A stretch of 64,000 nucleotides of DNA. Source: Raoultibacter phocaeensis (GTDB taxonomy: Bacteria > Actinomycetota > Coriobacteriia > Coriobacteriales > Eggerthellaceae). Location of the stretch: assembly GCF_901411515.1 (NCBI RefSeq), contig NZ_CABDUX010000001.1, positions 1,178,001-1,242,000 of the forward strand, written 5' to 3'. Made by a program: the position numbers and the translations under genes. Below, piece by piece: positions 43,034 through 51,697 of this stretch; position 1 is the stretch's first letter, and the number at the start of each line of letters is the position of its first letter. A model generated the notes under the pieces. That model did not search any database and was not told the DNA's origin. It saw nothing but the letters and a program-made list of their open reading frames with translations.

Positions 43034-43186
43034 TGTTGCCTATTGCGGTGGTGGCGTATTTATTTCGGCAAGCATTGTGACTGACTGCCCAAGGTTTTCC
43101 CGCGGTCTGATTCTCGTGCCTTCCGATTCGGCGATGTAGGGGTTAGGGCAAAATCCGATCTGCCTTTTTTACGAAAATCGATGATT

Positions 43187-43332
43187 GTTGGCTGAGATTT
43201 ACGATCCTGAACTCGAAAACCAGGATTGAGGGCACATTTTAGGTTAGTTATATTGTGCGCATGCACGATAAGCGCAGGTCAATTATTAAATACCTTACAT
43301 TTATGAGTTCACTATCGCAAATCTCAGCCAAC
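43187..43332. repeat. Inverted repeat around an AT-rich core
   Basis: Arms at 43187-43205 and 43314-43332 share 18 of 19 bases, including GTTGGCTGAGATTT perfectly. Weaker complementarity continues outward for about 25 bases. The core of about 108 bases is AT-rich. It has the same layout as the elements at 10702, 24504 and 45376. Confidence 0.7.
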
Positions 43333-43407
43333 ATGGGGCAATCTCGTCGATTTTTTCGCTGGTGAAAAACCCTTCGAATCGCTGAGGTGCTACGGCATAA
43401 GCTGGTT

Positions 43408-43474
43408 CGTCGCCCGTCGCCCGTCGCCCGTCGCCCGTCGCCCGTCGCCCGTCGCCCGTCGCCCGTCGCCCGTC
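43408..43474. repeat. Heptanucleotide tandem repeat (CGTCGCC)9
   Basis: Nine complete CGTCGCC units and a partial tenth (CGTC), without mismatches. It lies about 60 bases upstream of the folE -10 element. It is not inside a supported gene. Such arrays change copy number by slippage. Confidence 0.95.
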
Positions 43475-43585
43475 AATGAACCGATCGAGTGTGCGCATTA
43501 CGGAAGCACCGGCAGGTCCTTTCGCTCTCCGTGGTATGATGCTCGGATGCGAACAGCGAAGGTGAAAGGACGAAGCAGACAACCT

Positions 43586-44161
43586 ATGGATGCAGCGAAA
43601 ATCGAACAGGGAGTGCGGCTGATACTCGAAGGGATCGGGGAGGATCCCGATCGCGAGGGGTTGCAAAAGACGCCCGCGCGCGTGGCGAAAATGTACGAAG
43701 AGGTATTCGCGGGCATGACCGAAGACCCCTCGGAGCATTTTGAGACGCTCTTCGACGAACATCATGAAGAAATGGTGCTCGTGCGCGACATCCCCTTCTA
43801 CTCGATGTGCGAGCACCATCTTGTGCCGTTCTTCGGATTGGCGCACGTGGCGTACATACCCGCCGCGAACGGCCGCATTTGCGGGTTGTCGAAACTGGCC
43901 CGGCTGGTCGATGCTTTTGCGAAGCGGCCTCAGGTGCAAGAGCGCTTGACCTCGCAAATTGCCGACACGCTCATCGAGCATCTGCATCCTCAGGGCGTGA
44001 TCGTGGTGCTCGAGGCGGAGCACATGTGCATGAGCATGCGCGGTGTGAAGAAGCCGGGAGCGCGCACGACCACAAGTGCGGTTCGCGGTAGTTTCGAGCG
44101 TAGCCAGGCAACACGCAACGAGGCGCTTTCGCTCATATTCGCGCCGAAACGTCCGATGTAA
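43586..44161 (+). CDS. folE: GTP cyclohydrolase I
   Basis: 191 residues from '[14 protein letters not shown]', the normal family start. An in-frame ATG at 43547 would begin almost at the predicted transcription start and add 13 basic residues. Zinc ligands are Cys75 and His78 ('[12 protein letters not shown]') and a Cys near 148 ('[11 protein letters not shown]'). The enzyme converts GTP to dihydroneopterin triphosphate for folate or pterins. It stands alone, with no other folate gene in the window. Confidence 0.92.
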   Translation: MDAAKIEQGVRLILEGIGEDPDREGLQKTPARVAKMYEEVFAGMTEDPSEHFETLFDEHHEEMVLVRDIPFYSMCEHHLVPFFGLAHVAYIPAANGRICGLSKLARLVDAFAKRPQVQERLTSQIADTLIEHLHPQGVIVVLEAEHMCMSMRGVKKPGARTTTSAVRGSFERSQATRNEALSLIFAPKRPM

Positions 44162-44310
44162 AAAGCTTTTGCGCATGTGCGGGCGGCAAGTGTGTCGTAG
44201 GCAACAAAGCGGCTAACCGCATCGACAAGAGGCGACTACCGACAGAGGTTCAAGGCGCACACCTAATGCGGTATAGTGATGTGATTGAGAGTTCAGCGAA
44301 AGGGAAGCAC

Positions 44311-44580
44311 ATGAAATGCGTCGTATCGGTTTTGGGCAAAGATAGAAGCGGCATCGTAGCTGCCGTGTCGAACGTGCTTGCGCAGTGCGGGGCCAACATC
44401 GACGACATCAGCCAGACGATTCTCGACGACATTTTCTCGATGACGATGCTTGTGACCATCGACACCGATGCTGCCGACTTCAATACGGTGCAGGAGAAGC
44501 TCACTGCGGTAGGCGAGGACCTCGGCGTTCAAGTGATCACCCAGCGCGAGGATGTCTTTCAGTATATGTACAAGGTGTAG
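44311..44580 (+). CDS. ACT domain protein (UPF0237-like)
   Basis: 89 residues behind AAAGGGAAG. A single ACT domain covers the protein ('KCVVSVLGKDRSGIVAAVSNVLAQ', core shown in part; 'NIDDISQTILDDIFSM'). ACT domains bind small ligands such as amino acids and dimerise. No catalytic or DNA-binding part is present. The family is widespread and its function is mostly unknown. It is a stand-alone gene with a TATAGT-like -10 element at about 44271. Confidence 0.85.
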   Translation: MKCVVSVLGKDRSGIVAAVSNVLAQCGANIDDISQTILDDIFSMTMLVTIDTDAADFNTVQEKLTAVGEDLGVQVITQREDVFQYMYKV

Positions 44581-44814
44581 CCGTTTGCGCGGCTGGCGTT
44601 CGTTTAGCGGATAAATGCCGAAGCGATCGAAGAGCTGGCTATCATCGAGGTGCTCGTTGAAAGCTTGCTTATGCGGTTGCTTTTGCTAGCACCCCACACC
44701 ATCTAGGTGTTGTTTACCTAAGCGTTAACAAAATCTGGTAGATTGCGGCGTACTGCTGTGGTAGCATGACAAAACACTTAATTGTTACTATAAATATAGC
44801 AAAAGGAGAGCATC

Positions 44815-45165
44815 ATGGCACAGGCGACTATGCAGCAGGTATCTGGAATCGACGTGAGCATCGAGTACAAGAACGAGGGCGATGCTCCGGTATCCGAAAA
44901 GGAAATCAACGCGTATATCGCCCGTGCGCACGAACTCTATCCTACCGATACGCTCGAGTGGCTCAAGCTCGAAGTGGACGGGGAAGATATCGGCATCAGC
45001 TATGGCCTTGCTCCCGTGCCGTTCGATCGCATCCGCCGCATAACAGGCTATCTGGTGGGTACCATGGATCGTTGGAACAACGCGAAAAGCGCTGAAGAGC
45101 ACGATCGCGTGAAGCACGGCACCGATCGCAGCGAGGCTGTGTTCGCGTGTTCGAACGGGTGCTAG
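44815..45165 (+). CDS. Stand-alone NrdD-type glycyl-radical-domain protein
   Basis: 116 residues behind AAAGGAGAG. The segment 'RRITGYLVGTMDRWNNAK', followed by 'DRVKHG', matches the C-terminal glycyl-radical end of anaerobic ribonucleotide reductase (RxxGYL; Gly78 here). There is no catalytic barrel. Databases usually call such proteins anaerobic ribonucleoside-triphosphate reductase. It could act as an exchangeable radical domain, as GrcA does for pyruvate formate-lyase; that is inference. A 'CSNGC' pair closes the protein. Confidence 0.65.
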   Translation: MAQATMQQVSGIDVSIEYKNEGDAPVSEKEINAYIARAHELYPTDTLEWLKLEVDGEDIGISYGLAPVPFDRIRRITGYLVGTMDRWNNAKSAEEHDRVKHGTDRSEAVFACSNGC

Positions 45166-45196
45166 CGTCTAAGTCTTTGAGGCATCTGTGTGCGGC

Positions 45197-45228
45197 GGGC
45201 ACCTGTTTGACAGGTGTCCGTCTTTTTT
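45197..45228 (+). terminator. Rho-independent terminator
   Basis: Arms GGGCACCTGT and ACAGGTGTCC (one G-U pair) with a TTG loop, then TCTTTTTT. It is about 30 bases after the stop of the NrdD-type small protein. Confidence 0.85.
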
Positions 45229-45375
45229 ACGGCAAGCACGACGACGAGCGTCCTGCTTGCATCGGGAGTAAACTCGAAGGGTGCTATGCCTTCTGCGCTA
45301 AGGCAACTACGACTCATCGTGATTCGCACGATATCTCTTGCGGAGGTTTTGCACGAAAACGACTTTCAAATGGTT

Positions 45376-45527
45376 GCGAGTCGTCGCTTTGCGAAGCTCG
45401 AACGTGATTCGACATCATTTTTCGGCGAATAAGTTTACCTTCTCAAACCGCGATCAGGCGATATCTTGTAACTTTTCACGTCTTTATGCTTCAAGAGGCT
45501 TTTATGCTTCGCAAAGCGACGGTTCGC
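45376..45527. repeat. Inverted repeat around an AT-rich core
   Basis: Perfect 16-base arms CGTCGCTTTGCGAAGC (45382-45397) and complement (45506-45521), with partial extension to 45376 and 45527. The core is about 108 bases, AT-rich, and carries TTTATGCTTC twice. It is like the elements at 10702, 24504 and 43187. Confidence 0.7.
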
Positions 45528-45646
45528 CGCCATTTCGAGGCCCTATTCGGACAGAACTTTCAGTGCCAACGGTAAACTTGGTCGAAGGCAGGATTTGGGG
45601 TAGCGAAGAAATCGTCCGCATGTTTCGGAGTGCTCTAGCGAAATAA

Positions 45647-45700
45647 TGACGAGATAATGCAGAGATATGACGAGATTTTGCAGAGATAGTGACGAGATAG
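45647..45700. repeat. Tandem repeat, about 21 bp, 2.5 copies
   Basis: Units TGACGAGATAATGCAGAGATA (45647-45667), a close copy at 45668-45689 and a partial one at 45690-45700. It ends 15 bases before the mscL stop codon on the opposite strand. Confidence 0.85.
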
Positions 45701-45715
45701 AGCCGAGTCAAGCGT

Positions 45716-46168
45716 CTACTTCGCCTTCACCGTCGCCTTCGCGGGCTCGGGGAGCTCGGCGGTGCAGTGCGGGCAGCGGGTTGCGCCTTCGGCCACTTCT
45801 TCGAGGCAGTACGGGCACTTCGGGGCTTTCTTGTCCTCATCGTGTTTGCTCTTGGCCGTGAGACCCTTCGCCTTGTTGAGCGCCTTAACGATGAGGAACA
45901 CCACAAACGCGATAATGAGGAACTGGATGACGGCGTTGATGAAATTACCGTATGCGATGGATGATTCGCCGGCACCTATGGGGATGGTCCACTTCATGTC
46001 GGTGAAATCGATGCCGCCCGTAACCACTCCGACGATGGGCATGATGAGGTCGGATACGACCGAGTTGACGATGGCCGTGAACGCAGCGCCGATGACGACG
46101 GCGACGGCGAGGTCGACTACGTTGCCGCGGTTGATGAACTCTTTGAACTCTTCGAAAAACTTCTTCAT
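45716..46168 (-). CDS. mscL: Large-conductance mechanosensitive channel with C-terminal zinc ribbon
   Basis: 150 residues from 'MKKFFEEFKEFINRGNVVDLA', the usual MscL start; AAAGGG precedes it. Two membrane helices (about residues 15-45 and 70-100) with the pore sequence 'GAAFTAIVNSVVSDLIMP' are present. After the cytoplasmic helix there is a two-knuckle zinc ribbon 'CPYCLEEVAEGATRCPHC' at about 122-139. The channel releases solutes during osmotic downshock. The added ribbon is unusual compared with E. coli MscL (136 residues) and is found in some anaerobes. Confidence 0.9.
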   Translation of the reverse strand: MKKFFEEFKEFINRGNVVDLAVAVVIGAAFTAIVNSVVSDLIMPIVGVVTGGIDFTDMKWTIPIGAGESSIAYGNFINAVIQFLIIAFVVFLIVKALNKAKGLTAKSKHDEDKKAPKCPYCLEEVAEGATRCPHCTAELPEPAKATVKAK

Positions 46169-46479
46169 CGATGCCCTTTCATGCGATCTGCCTGCGCGAC
46201 GGCTCTCTGGGAACAAGCTGGCGCGGTCTGTCTCGGAGTACTCTTTCATGCACTATGCCAGCGCAATGGCTCTCTGCCGGCAGCGGTCTGGTTCTGTCTG
46301 CGCAGCGACCGAGCGCAATCAGCGATTTCGTTTTCATCCGTTGCAGGCCGCCTATGATGTTGACCGCGGGCAGCCAACGGGGCACAGTATAGAATACGCA
46401 ATGGTAGAATGGTAAAACGTTTAGCGAACCGATACTTTTGCTCGAAACAGTCCGAGATGTCCGGAGACGCGGTGATTCA
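46169..46479. other. Divergent intergenic region between mscL and menF (311 bp)
   Basis: Probably contains both promoters. A TATAGAAT-like -10 element for menF is at about 46387. Two loosely similar copies of a GGCTCTCTG-to-GGTCTGTCT/GGTTCTGTCT stretch (about 46200 and 46268) are seen. No gene found. Confidence 0.4.
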
Positions 46480-47892
46480 GTGACGAAAATCTATACGTAT
46501 ACGCAACCCGTCGACGCCGATATCGTCGATGCGTTCTGTGTGCTCCAAAAAGGCTTTACCGATCAATTCGTGTTCTACGACAAAGCGAGAAAGGCGCGGT
46601 TTCTGGGACTTGGCCGGTGCATTGCGCTGCCGAGTTTGCGGGAGGTCGAATACGAGCTGCAAGGCGATGGTGCCGAGCCGCCGATCCTCTTCTCGTTCAA
46701 TCGGTTCGATGCCGACAACCCCAAGCCCGCTGACGAGCTGTTCGCATCGTTTCCGCGGCTGTCGCTCATGCTTCCCGAAGTGGTGCTCATCGAAAACGAG
46801 CATGGGAAGTTTTTGCAGATCAACAGCTTGGGGCCTGTGTATGCGGGTCGGGTTGCTCGATTCTCGCGACACATCGAGGAAGCGAAGCCGCGCACCTGCA
46901 CGACGATCCCGTTTACCCTCGAGCGCGATTCGCGCGAGACGTGGGCGCAGGCAGTGACCGAGGGACTTTCCGCGATCGAAGCCGGCAGGGTGGATAAGGT
47001 GGTGCTGTCGAGGCGGCAGAAGATTGTGGCGGCGCACCCGTTCTCTTCGAAAGATCTGCTCGTGAACCTCATCGATGGGCCAGCGCGGGGCACCGTGCTT
47101 CTGTACCGGTACGGCGATGTGTTCTTCTGCGGTTGCACGCCCGAGCTGCTCGTGCGCAAAAACGGCCCGTCGGTCGAGAGCATGTGCCTGGCGGGAACCA
47201 CCTCCGTCGGCGCAAGCGAGCAAGAGCGCCAACGCTTGGCCTCGGAGCTTCTGCGCGACGGGAAAAACCTCCAAGAGCACGCCTACGTGGTCGATTTCAT
47301 CCGCGAGGTATTCAGGCGAAACTGCCACGATGTCGAAATTCCCCGTGATCCGGGCATCCTTGCGCTCCAGCACGTCCAGCACCTCTACACGCCTGCGACG
47401 GCTCAGGTGCTCGAAGGCAAAACGCTCATGGGCCTCATGTCCGAACTGCATCCCACTCCTGCACTGTCGGGTACGCCTGTCGGCGAAGCGCTCATGCTGA
47501 TCCGGCAGATCGAGGCGTACAACCGCGGGTTCTTCGGCGGCGCGGCGGGATATGTGGACGGCGACGGCAACGGCGAGTTCACCGTTGCGCTGCGCACGGG
47601 CGTGTTCGATGGCGAGATCGGGTGGGTGTACGCCGGATGCGGCATCGTGGCGGGAAGCGCTGCCGATGATGAGTACGACGAGATCGACATGAAACTCAAG
47701 ACCATCCTGAGCGCGTTTGATGGGGGCAGCCGTGCGGCCGATGCGCTCGATGGAGAAGGCGGCGAAGGTGCCGGGGTGAACTGCGACGCGCTCGATGGCG
47801 ACGAGAACGGAGCTGCCGGGAGCGAAAACGCACCTGGTGTACCCCGCGGCGGCGAGCGTCAACCGAGCACGAGGGGAGGTGCCGATGCCTGA
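46480..47892 (+). CDS. menF: Isochorismate synthase MenF
   Basis: 470 residues from GTG 46480. The chorismate-binding domain covers about residues 150-420 ('VDKVVLSRRQKIVAA', 'LMSELHPTPALSGTPVGEA', 'FGGAAGYVDGDGNGEFTVALR', 'YAGCGIVAGSAADDEYDE'). It isomerises chorismate to isochorismate, the first step of menaquinone synthesis. The last 50 residues are an acidic, Gly-rich tail outside the fold. Its stop overlaps the menD start by eight bases. It could be confused with a salicylate or siderophore enzyme, but the men neighbours settle the role. Confidence 0.92.
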   Translation: MTKIYTYTQPVDADIVDAFCVLQKGFTDQFVFYDKARKARFLGLGRCIALPSLREVEYELQGDGAEPPILFSFNRFDADNPKPADELFASFPRLSLMLPEVVLIENEHGKFLQINSLGPVYAGRVARFSRHIEEAKPRTCTTIPFTLERDSRETWAQAVTEGLSAIEAGRVDKVVLSRRQKIVAAHPFSSKDLLVNLIDGPARGTVLLYRYGDVFFCGCTPELLVRKNGPSVESMCLAGTTSVGASEQERQRLASELLRDGKNLQEHAYVVDFIREVFRRNCHDVEIPRDPGILALQHVQHLYTPATAQVLEGKTLMGLMSELHPTPALSGTPVGEALMLIRQIEAYNRGFFGGAAGYVDGDGNGEFTVALRTGVFDGEIGWVYAGCGIVAGSAADDEYDEIDMKLKTILSAFDGGSRAADALDGEGGEGAGVNCDALDGDENGAAGSENAPGVPRGGERQPSTRGGADA

Positions 47893-49777
47893 TTGCACCG
47901 ACACGCCCCGTGCATCTGCGCTGTTCCTTTCCGCGTTTTTCGACGAACTCGCCTGCGCTGGGGTGCGCGATGTGGTGGTGAGTTCCGGATCGCGCTCGAC
48001 GCCGCTTGCCATGGTTGCCCACGAAAGCAGCCTGAACCTGTACGTGGACATCGATGAGCGCGGAGCGGCGTTCTTTGCGCTGGGGCTTGCGAAGGCGTCG
48101 GGGAGGCCGGTGTGTATCATCTGCACGTCGGGGACGGCGGTAGCCAACTACTACCCGGCGGTGCTCGAAGCGGAATCGTCGCGCGTGCCGCTGATCGTGC
48201 TTTCGGGCGATAGGCCGCCGCGCCTGCAGAACCTCGGAGCTCCGCAAACCTGCGATCAGCTCAAAGCGTACGGAGACCATGTACGCCACTTCCAGCAGAT
48301 GCCGCTTCCGAGCGCCGAGCCGCGCGACATCGCGTTCGCGCGTCAGATGGCGAAGACCGCGTTCTTCAAGGCGGCGGGTTTTCCCGCGCAAAAGCGCGAC
48401 GGCGGCGAGCCCTTTTACGGATGTGCCGGAAACGCGGGGCCCGTGCACGTGAACTTCCCCTTCGATGAGCCGCTCAAACCCGATCTTTCGGTTAGCGGGT
48501 TGTTTACGGTTGGTCGAACCCGGGCGAAAATCGGCGACCGCGGCATGGTTGCCGAGACCTCGCTGGCCGACGATCAGACAGAGCGCATCATCGCAACGAT
48601 CGAAGGCAAACGGACGGTCGCGCTCGTGGGCGAAGGCACGTGTTTCAGCCGCGCCGATGCGCAAGCGCTCCTCGATTGGGCGCACCGCTTTTCGATTCCG
48701 CTTCTTGCCGATCCGCTCAGCGGAATGCGCTCCTTAGACGACACGCTGGTGATCGACGCATACGACAGCATATTCGCACACGGCGAACAGCCGCGTATCG
48801 AGTGCGTGATCCGCTTCGGCCGCTACCCCGTTTCGAAAAGCTGCTTTTCGTCGGTGTGCTCGGGCGCGGCCACGCAGGGGGTGCAGAAAGCATCGGCTGC
48901 AAATGCGGACGCATCGGGCGTGTCGGAGTCGAGTGTGGCACCCGACGTACGCGATCTTCCCGATGGTGGCGAGCGTCCTGTGCAGATCGTCGTCGATGCA
49001 GTGGAAACACGCGATTTCAACGCAGCGACCGATCTGTTCGTTCGCTGCGATCCCCTAGCCTTCGTCAACGCGATGCGAAGGGCTGCTCGAGACGTCCTTG
49101 TCGATGACGTGCGGGAAGCGAGTGCTCGCGCATGGGAGGCGTGCAACGATGCGGCTCGTGTACGTACCGAACGCGCCCTCGCTGCGCATCCGTCCGACGA
49201 GGCCGCCGTTGTCGCAAAAGCGCTCGAGCTCGCGCCTGACGGCTCGCTCGTGTTCGCTGCAAACTCGATGTCCGTCCGTCTGATCGATGCGGTGTACCTC
49301 AAATCGAACAAGCGCCTTACCGTGTTGTGCAACCGCGGGCTGAACGGCATCGACGGAACGGTTTCGTCGGCTCTGGGAGCCGCCCAGCTGTTTGCGCAGA
49401 CCACGTTTATTACGGGCGATCTCACGATGCTGCACGACCTCAACGCGCTCGCCTTGCAGCGCGAGCTCATCGAGCACCACGGCGGAAGCGATGCACCGAG
49501 CATCGTCATCGTCTTGCTCAACAACCGGGGCGGCGGCATTTTCGATACCCTGCCGCAGAAATCGGAAGAACCGTACTTCGAGCGGCTGTTCCTTACGCCG
49601 CACTCCGTCGATTTTGCGCAGGCGACACAGGCGTTCGGCGTACCGCACGCGCTCGCCAGCACGACAGACGAGTTCGAGCTGGCCTACGAGACGATGCGGG
49701 GGACTCCGGGCATAACCCTGATCGAGGTTCCGTTCGCGCTTGACGGTTTCAGGGAGCGGTTCGGGCGGTGCCGCTAG
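47885..49777 (+). CDS. menD: SEPHCHC synthase MenD (thiamine-diphosphate enzyme)
   Basis: 630 residues behind GGGGAGG. 'GVRDVVVSSGSRSTPLAM' and 'DERGAAFFALGLAKASGRPV' are typical of MenD. The C-terminal ThDP region includes 'NRGLNGIDGTVSSALGAA' and 'TGDLTMLHDLNAL'. It joins isochorismate and 2-oxoglutarate. It is longer than E. coli MenD (556) partly because of a low-complexity Ala/Ser stretch at about residues 325-360. Confidence 0.94.
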   Translation: MPDCTDTPRASALFLSAFFDELACAGVRDVVVSSGSRSTPLAMVAHESSLNLYVDIDERGAAFFALGLAKASGRPVCIICTSGTAVANYYPAVLEAESSRVPLIVLSGDRPPRLQNLGAPQTCDQLKAYGDHVRHFQQMPLPSAEPRDIAFARQMAKTAFFKAAGFPAQKRDGGEPFYGCAGNAGPVHVNFPFDEPLKPDLSVSGLFTVGRTRAKIGDRGMVAETSLADDQTERIIATIEGKRTVALVGEGTCFSRADAQALLDWAHRFSIPLLADPLSGMRSLDDTLVIDAYDSIFAHGEQPRIECVIRFGRYPVSKSCFSSVCSGAATQGVQKASAANADASGVSESSVAPDVRDLPDGGERPVQIVVDAVETRDFNAATDLFVRCDPLAFVNAMRRAARDVLVDDVREASARAWEACNDAARVRTERALAAHPSDEAAVVAKALELAPDGSLVFAANSMSVRLIDAVYLKSNKRLTVLCNRGLNGIDGTVSSALGAAQLFAQTTFITGDLTMLHDLNALALQRELIEHHGGSDAPSIVIVLLNNRGGGIFDTLPQKSEEPYFERLFLTPHSVDFAQATQAFGVPHALASTTDEFELAYETMRGTPGITLIEVPFALDGFRERFGRCR

Positions 49778-49843
49778 CATGGCAGGTGCGCGGGAAAGCC
49801 GCTTCGTACGTACATCCGCACGCCGAATCGAGGTGATGCGCGT

Positions 49844-50689
49844 ATGGTAGATGTGCGGGAAACCTACTTCGTATACGGGGGGATACGCTATCACGTGGTC
49901 GAGTGGGGCGATCCCGATGCTTTGCCCGTCGTGCTGTTGCACGGTTTCGCCCAGAGCGTGGCCACGTGGAGCGTCGTCGCCCCCTTGCTTGCGGCCAAAC
50001 GCCGCGTCATAGCCCTCGACTTCGTAGGTCACGGGAAAAGCGATAAGCCCGATGATCCGACCGTCTACGAGATGGATGCGGTGCTCGACGCGCTCTTCGC
50101 CTTCCTCCGCGATCGCTTCAAGCGCAAGGTGGCGCTTGTCGGCTACTCGATGGGGGGCCGCATCGCGCTTTCCTTCGCTTGCAGGTATCCGACCAAAGTC
50201 TCGATGCTCGTGCTCGAAAGCGCAGGGCTGGGGCCGAAAACAGCCCAGCAGCATGCAGCTATGCAGCATCGCGATGCGGAGATGATCGAGCGGCTGCTTG
50301 CCTGTGACATCGCATCGTTCATGGACTGGTGGGAAGGGTTTTCGCTCTTCGAATCCCAGAAGCATCTGCCCGAAACCGTGCGAGAGCGCGTGCGCGCCGA
50401 GCGGGTGGCAAACGATTCCAAGGCGCTTGCTTTGACGGTGCGCGGTACAGGTCAGCACGCCATGGTCGATTTTTCGGAGAAAATCGGCCGCCTTCCCATG
50501 CCGATTTTGTACATTGCGGGAATTCTTGACCGAAAATACCTCAAAATAGCGGAGAATCTTGCCCATGGAGAGAACGTCTCATGCGTGCTGCTCAATGCGG
50601 GGCACAACACCCACCTCGAAGATCCCGAAACGTTCGCCGCGCAGGTGAGCATGTTTTTGGACAAACAGGCAAAGCGCGCGGGCCGTTAG
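49844..50689 (+). CDS. menH: Alpha/beta hydrolase, probable SHCHC synthase MenH
   Basis: 281 residues. Alpha/beta-hydrolase features: 'LLHGFAQSVATW' oxyanion region, nucleophile elbow 'GYSMGG', Asp in 'GILDRKY' and His in 'NAGHNTHLE'. Between menD and menB it most likely eliminates pyruvate from the MenD product to give SHCHC. The family is broad, so the role rests mainly on gene position. There is no signal peptide. Confidence 0.85.
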   Translation: MVDVRETYFVYGGIRYHVVEWGDPDALPVVLLHGFAQSVATWSVVAPLLAAKRRVIALDFVGHGKSDKPDDPTVYEMDAVLDALFAFLRDRFKRKVALVGYSMGGRIALSFACRYPTKVSMLVLESAGLGPKTAQQHAAMQHRDAEMIERLLACDIASFMDWWEGFSLFESQKHLPETVRERVRAERVANDSKALALTVRGTGQHAMVDFSEKIGRLPMPILYIAGILDRKYLKIAENLAHGENVSCVLLNAGHNTHLEDPETFAAQVSMFLDKQAKRAGR

Positions 50690-50782
50690 CGCATTCGCTC
50701 GGGTATGCGAATCGCTGCGCTCGCGGGGCCGAACACGTGAGACACGGGATGCCGATCGGCACGTCCGACGGCATGAGGAAGG

Positions 50783-51628
50783 ATGGATATGGGCGCCATC
50801 GCGTGGAAGCAGGGAAAAACCTATCAGGAGATCATCTACGAGACCTGCGAGGGGATTGCGAAGATTTCCATCAACCGTCCCGAGCGCCGCAACGCCTTCA
50901 CCCCCCTTACGGTCAACGAGCTTTACGACGCGTTCACCGTTGCGCGCGACGATAGGGAGATCGGTGTCATCGTGCTGACGGGCGCGAACCACGGCGGCCG
51001 CCATGAAGACGAGGCGTTTTGCTCGGGCGGCGATCAGAAGGTGCGCGGCAACGGCGGCTATGTGGGCGAAGACAGCATACCGCGCCTCAACGTGCTCGAT
51101 CTGCAGCGGCTCATCCGCGTGGTGCCCAAGCCCGTCATCGCTATGGTGAACGGCTACGCTATCGGGGGCGGGCATGTGCTCCATATCCTGTGCGATCTCT
51201 CGATCGCAGCGGAAACGGCGAAGTTCGGCCAGACGGGGCCGAAGGTCGGCAGCTTCGATGCGGGATATGGCGCAGGGTATCTGGCCGCTATCGTCGGGCA
51301 GAAGAAAGCGCGTGAAATCTGGTATCTCTGCCGTCAGTACACAGCTGCCGAAGCGCTCGAGATGGGGCTCGTGAACAAAGTCGTAGCGTTCGAGGAGCTT
51401 GAAGAGGAAACGGTCGCGTGGGCACGGGAAATGCTGCAGTTCTCGCCGACCGCGCTGAGATTCTTAAAATCCTCTTTCAATGCAGCAACCGATGGTTTAG
51501 CCGGGTTGCAGCAATTCGCAGGAGATGCGACCCTGTTATATTACACGACGGATGAAGCGAAGGAAGGGCGCGACGCGTTCAAAGAGAAGCGCCAGCCCGA
51601 CTTCGACCAATTTCCCAAGTTCCCGTAA
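50783..51628 (+). CDS. menB: 1,4-dihydroxy-2-naphthoyl-CoA synthase MenB
   Basis: 281 residues of the crotonase family. '[18 protein letters not shown]', '[21 protein letters not shown]' and '[18 protein letters not shown]' are diagnostic of MenB. The oxyanion-hole glycines are intact. It cyclises succinylbenzoyl-CoA, the product of the MenE part of the next protein. ATG 50789 is an alternative start two codons in. Confidence 0.94.
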   Translation: MDMGAIAWKQGKTYQEIIYETCEGIAKISINRPERRNAFTPLTVNELYDAFTVARDDREIGVIVLTGANHGGRHEDEAFCSGGDQKVRGNGGYVGEDSIPRLNVLDLQRLIRVVPKPVIAMVNGYAIGGGHVLHILCDLSIAAETAKFGQTGPKVGSFDAGYGAGYLAAIVGQKKAREIWYLCRQYTAAEALEMGLVNKVVAFEELEEETVAWAREMLQFSPTALRFLKSSFNAATDGLAGLQQFAGDATLLYYTTDEAKEGRDAFKEKRQPDFDQFPKFP

Positions 51629-51697
51629 GAGTCGGCGGCGGTGGGCCGCCATCCTTACGGAAGCGCGTATTCTCGATGTGAGACCGGAAGCGAGCGC

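Larger units (their letters stand above)
42681..43585. other. Gene-free region with repeats and a terminator (905 bp)
   Basis: Holds CTCGCGAAA-type words at about 42820, 42966 and 42994, a strong terminator at 43001-43033, the inverted-repeat element 43187-43332, and the heptamer array 43408-43474. A folE promoter with -10 TATGAT is at 43535-43540. The terminator is 320 bases beyond the cytochrome stop, so an untranslated transcript between them is possible. No protein gene is supported. Confidence 0.55.
45229..45715. other. Gene-free region with inverted and tandem repeats
   Basis: 487 bases between a terminator and the convergent mscL stop. It holds the inverted repeat 45376-45527 and the tandem repeat 45647-45700. 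It is more AT-rich than neighbouring genes. Short open frames on both strands show no family features. Confidence 0.55.

Noticed and set aside
43408-43474. CRISPR array
   Set aside because: Units are contiguous heptamers with no spacers; the same applies to the 10-mer array at 56256-56325 and the repeat at 45647-45700.
43301-44176. A 291-codon minus-strand frame opposite folE that includes the heptamer array
   Set aside because: Antisense to folE, and the array gives an artificial Gly/Asp/Arg repeat; no domain is visible.
45147-45432. Cys-rich small proteins after the NrdD-type gene
   Set aside because: The frame runs through a strong terminator hairpin, has no good start signal and no family resemblance.
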